Source: Nanobdellota archaeon (GTDB lineage: Archaea; Nanobdellota; Nanobdellia; Pacearchaeales; GW2011-AR1). From it: a DNA stretch of 6,338 bases. The position numbers and the translations under genes were made by a program. Where the stretch lies: positions 1 through 6,338 of the forward strand of contig JAHIWJ010000094.1 in the NCBI GenBank assembly GCA_018816205.1. Reading direction: 5' to 3'. Each line of letters starts with the position of its first letter. Position 1 is the stretch's first letter. This document shows positions 5,478 through 6,338 of this stretch, piece by piece. The notes beneath the pieces are model-generated. The model saw only the letters and a list, made by a program, of their open reading frames with translations. It searched no databases and was not told where the DNA came from.

Positions 5478-6338
5478 TATACGCCCCTAATATCTTCCGG
5501 ATAATAAGTGCTAATATACTGCTCGTCAAACTGCATGTCGTCCGGATAATTTATCTCCCAAATTCTTATCGGCCCTCTAATGCCTCCAAACATAACGATG
5601 TCGTTTTCAATCACAGCTCCTTGCGACTTCATAGAAGCAACCACAAAATCATCTTCACTATGCACTAACTTGAATGAATCGGTTTCTTGTTTGTATAGGT
5701 AGAGCTTAGCAAGTTGAGAAGGTGCAACCTTTTCACTCAGATAAATCAAAGCACCATCTTGTTTAATATTGACTCCTCCGCTCTGCTGTTCTGCTGAAGG
5801 GATCAGAAACACGCTAGCATTAAGGCCATATCCAAAATCCTTAAGCTCCCCATCAAATGCATATCTGAATGGAATGCCATATTGTTTGCCTTCATAAACA
5901 AAAATACCTTGCGGATTGCTAATCACATCATCGTTGAAGTCCTTTTCGATAACTATTGCAGCAAGTCCAGCCCTGCCCGAGGGCAAGAATATCTTTGTCC
6001 CATTATTGTCATAAACAATGTCCCCATCAAGCCCGGTTCCACCAGTGTAAACCTGGAGCGTTGAATTTTTCCTTTCTTGCAGTTGAGATTCATCCCTCTG
6101 GAAGGTTGGGAGAAAACTAGCGCGATCATAATTCTTGTCACTGCCAATACTAGAGAATGCAGAGTACTTTCCAATATCTGTGGAGTCTATTAAGAAGTAA
6201 GTCGTGTTGTGTGCATAGAGGAAATCAAGCGCTTGTCGCTCATCCGGCCCAGTCAGAGCATAACGCCCCATCATATGGTCCCAGTAGGGTATAGCGTTGC
6301 CGCCGTCTATCACTGTAGCTCTCTCCCCAATCGACTGC
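5477..6338 (-). CDS. aglB: Archaeal oligosaccharyltransferase AglB/STT3, C-terminal part (partial)
   Basis: AglB moves a lipid-linked oligosaccharide onto Asn of N-X-S/T sequons at the outer face of the membrane. The reading frame is open to the window end; 286 residues are visible and the N-terminal membrane part lies outside. The GTG at 6313 is an internal Val codon, because in-frame residues QSIGERAT precede it. The segment QSIGERATVIDGGNAIPYWD is typical of the region just after the catalytic WWDYG motif of archaeal STT3 proteins, so that motif should lie just beyond position 6338. DIGKYSAF (visible residues 54-61) sits where the DK motif is expected. After it comes a soluble, beta-rich, probably extracellular domain with no membrane segment and four N-X-S/T sequons (visible residues 44, 91, 112, 173). 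The stop TAA overlaps the next start by one base (TAATG), suggesting coupling. Family assignment is firm; lineage and substrate are not. Confidence 0.88.
   Translation of the reverse strand, partial: QSIGERATVIDGGNAIPYWDHMMGRYALTGPDERQALDFLYAHNTTYFLIDSTDIGKYSAFSSIGSDKNYDRASFLPTFQRDESQLQERKNSTLQVYTGGTGLDGDIVYDNNGTKIFLPSGRAGLAAIVIEKDFNDDVISNPQGIFVYEGKQYGIPFRYAFDGELKDFGYGLNASVFLIPSAEQQSGGVNIKQDGALIYLSEKVAPSQLAKLYLYKQETDSFKLVHSEDDFVVASMKSQGAVIENDIVMFGGIRGPIRIWEINYPDDMQFDEQYISTYYPEDIRGV

Noticed and set aside
6311..6313. GTG at 6313 as the start of a separate 278-residue protein
   Set aside because: The frame stays open to the window edge and the upstream residues match the AglB region following WWDYG, so this is an internal Val codon.

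Overview
The window looks like part of an archaeal chromosome carrying a compact N-linked protein glycosylation (agl-type) gene cluster. It is AT-rich by eye. The evidence for Archaea is an AglB/STT3-type oligosaccharyltransferase, a GPT enzyme of the Alg7 type rather than the bacterial WecA type, an Alg5/Dpm1-like glycosyltransferase, few clear Shine-Dalgarno sites and one TATA-like element placed for a leaderless transcript. A small-genome DPANN-type lineage (Woesearchaeota/Pacearchaeota-like) is my best guess from the overall look of the AglB, but this is an impression, not a demonstration.

All seven genes lie on the minus strand, so the window reads from high to low coordinates. First is the C-terminal part of AglB (5477-6338, cut by the window end). 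Then come an Alg7/AglH-like sugar-1-phosphate transferase (4455-5477), a Wzx/MATE-like lipid-linked oligosaccharide flippase (3233-4462) and a GT2 enzyme resembling dolichyl-phosphate sugar synthases (2440-3240). After a 46-base gap follow a UDP-GlcNAc 2-epimerase homologue (1320-2393), a second GT2 glycosyltransferase (520-1323) and a SAM-dependent methyltransferase (1-523, cut by the window start). Every junction but one is an overlap: TAATG (1 nt), ATGNNTAA (8 nt, twice) and ATGA (4 nt, twice). This points to a single operon with translational coupling, possibly with an internal promoter in the one gap.

Together the genes cover most steps of the pathway. The GPT loads the first sugar-phosphate onto dolichyl phosphate. 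The GT2 enzymes extend the glycan or make dolichyl-phosphate-linked sugar. The epimerase supplies UDP-ManNAc or a related sugar. The methyltransferase may cap a sugar. The flippase moves the lipid-linked glycan outward, and AglB transfers it to Asn in N-X-S/T sequons. The set is recognisable by family; the actual glycan structure and several acceptor specificities cannot be read from the sequence. No RNA genes, CRISPR arrays, insertion sequences or long repeats were seen, and no gene-free stretch exceeds 46 bases.
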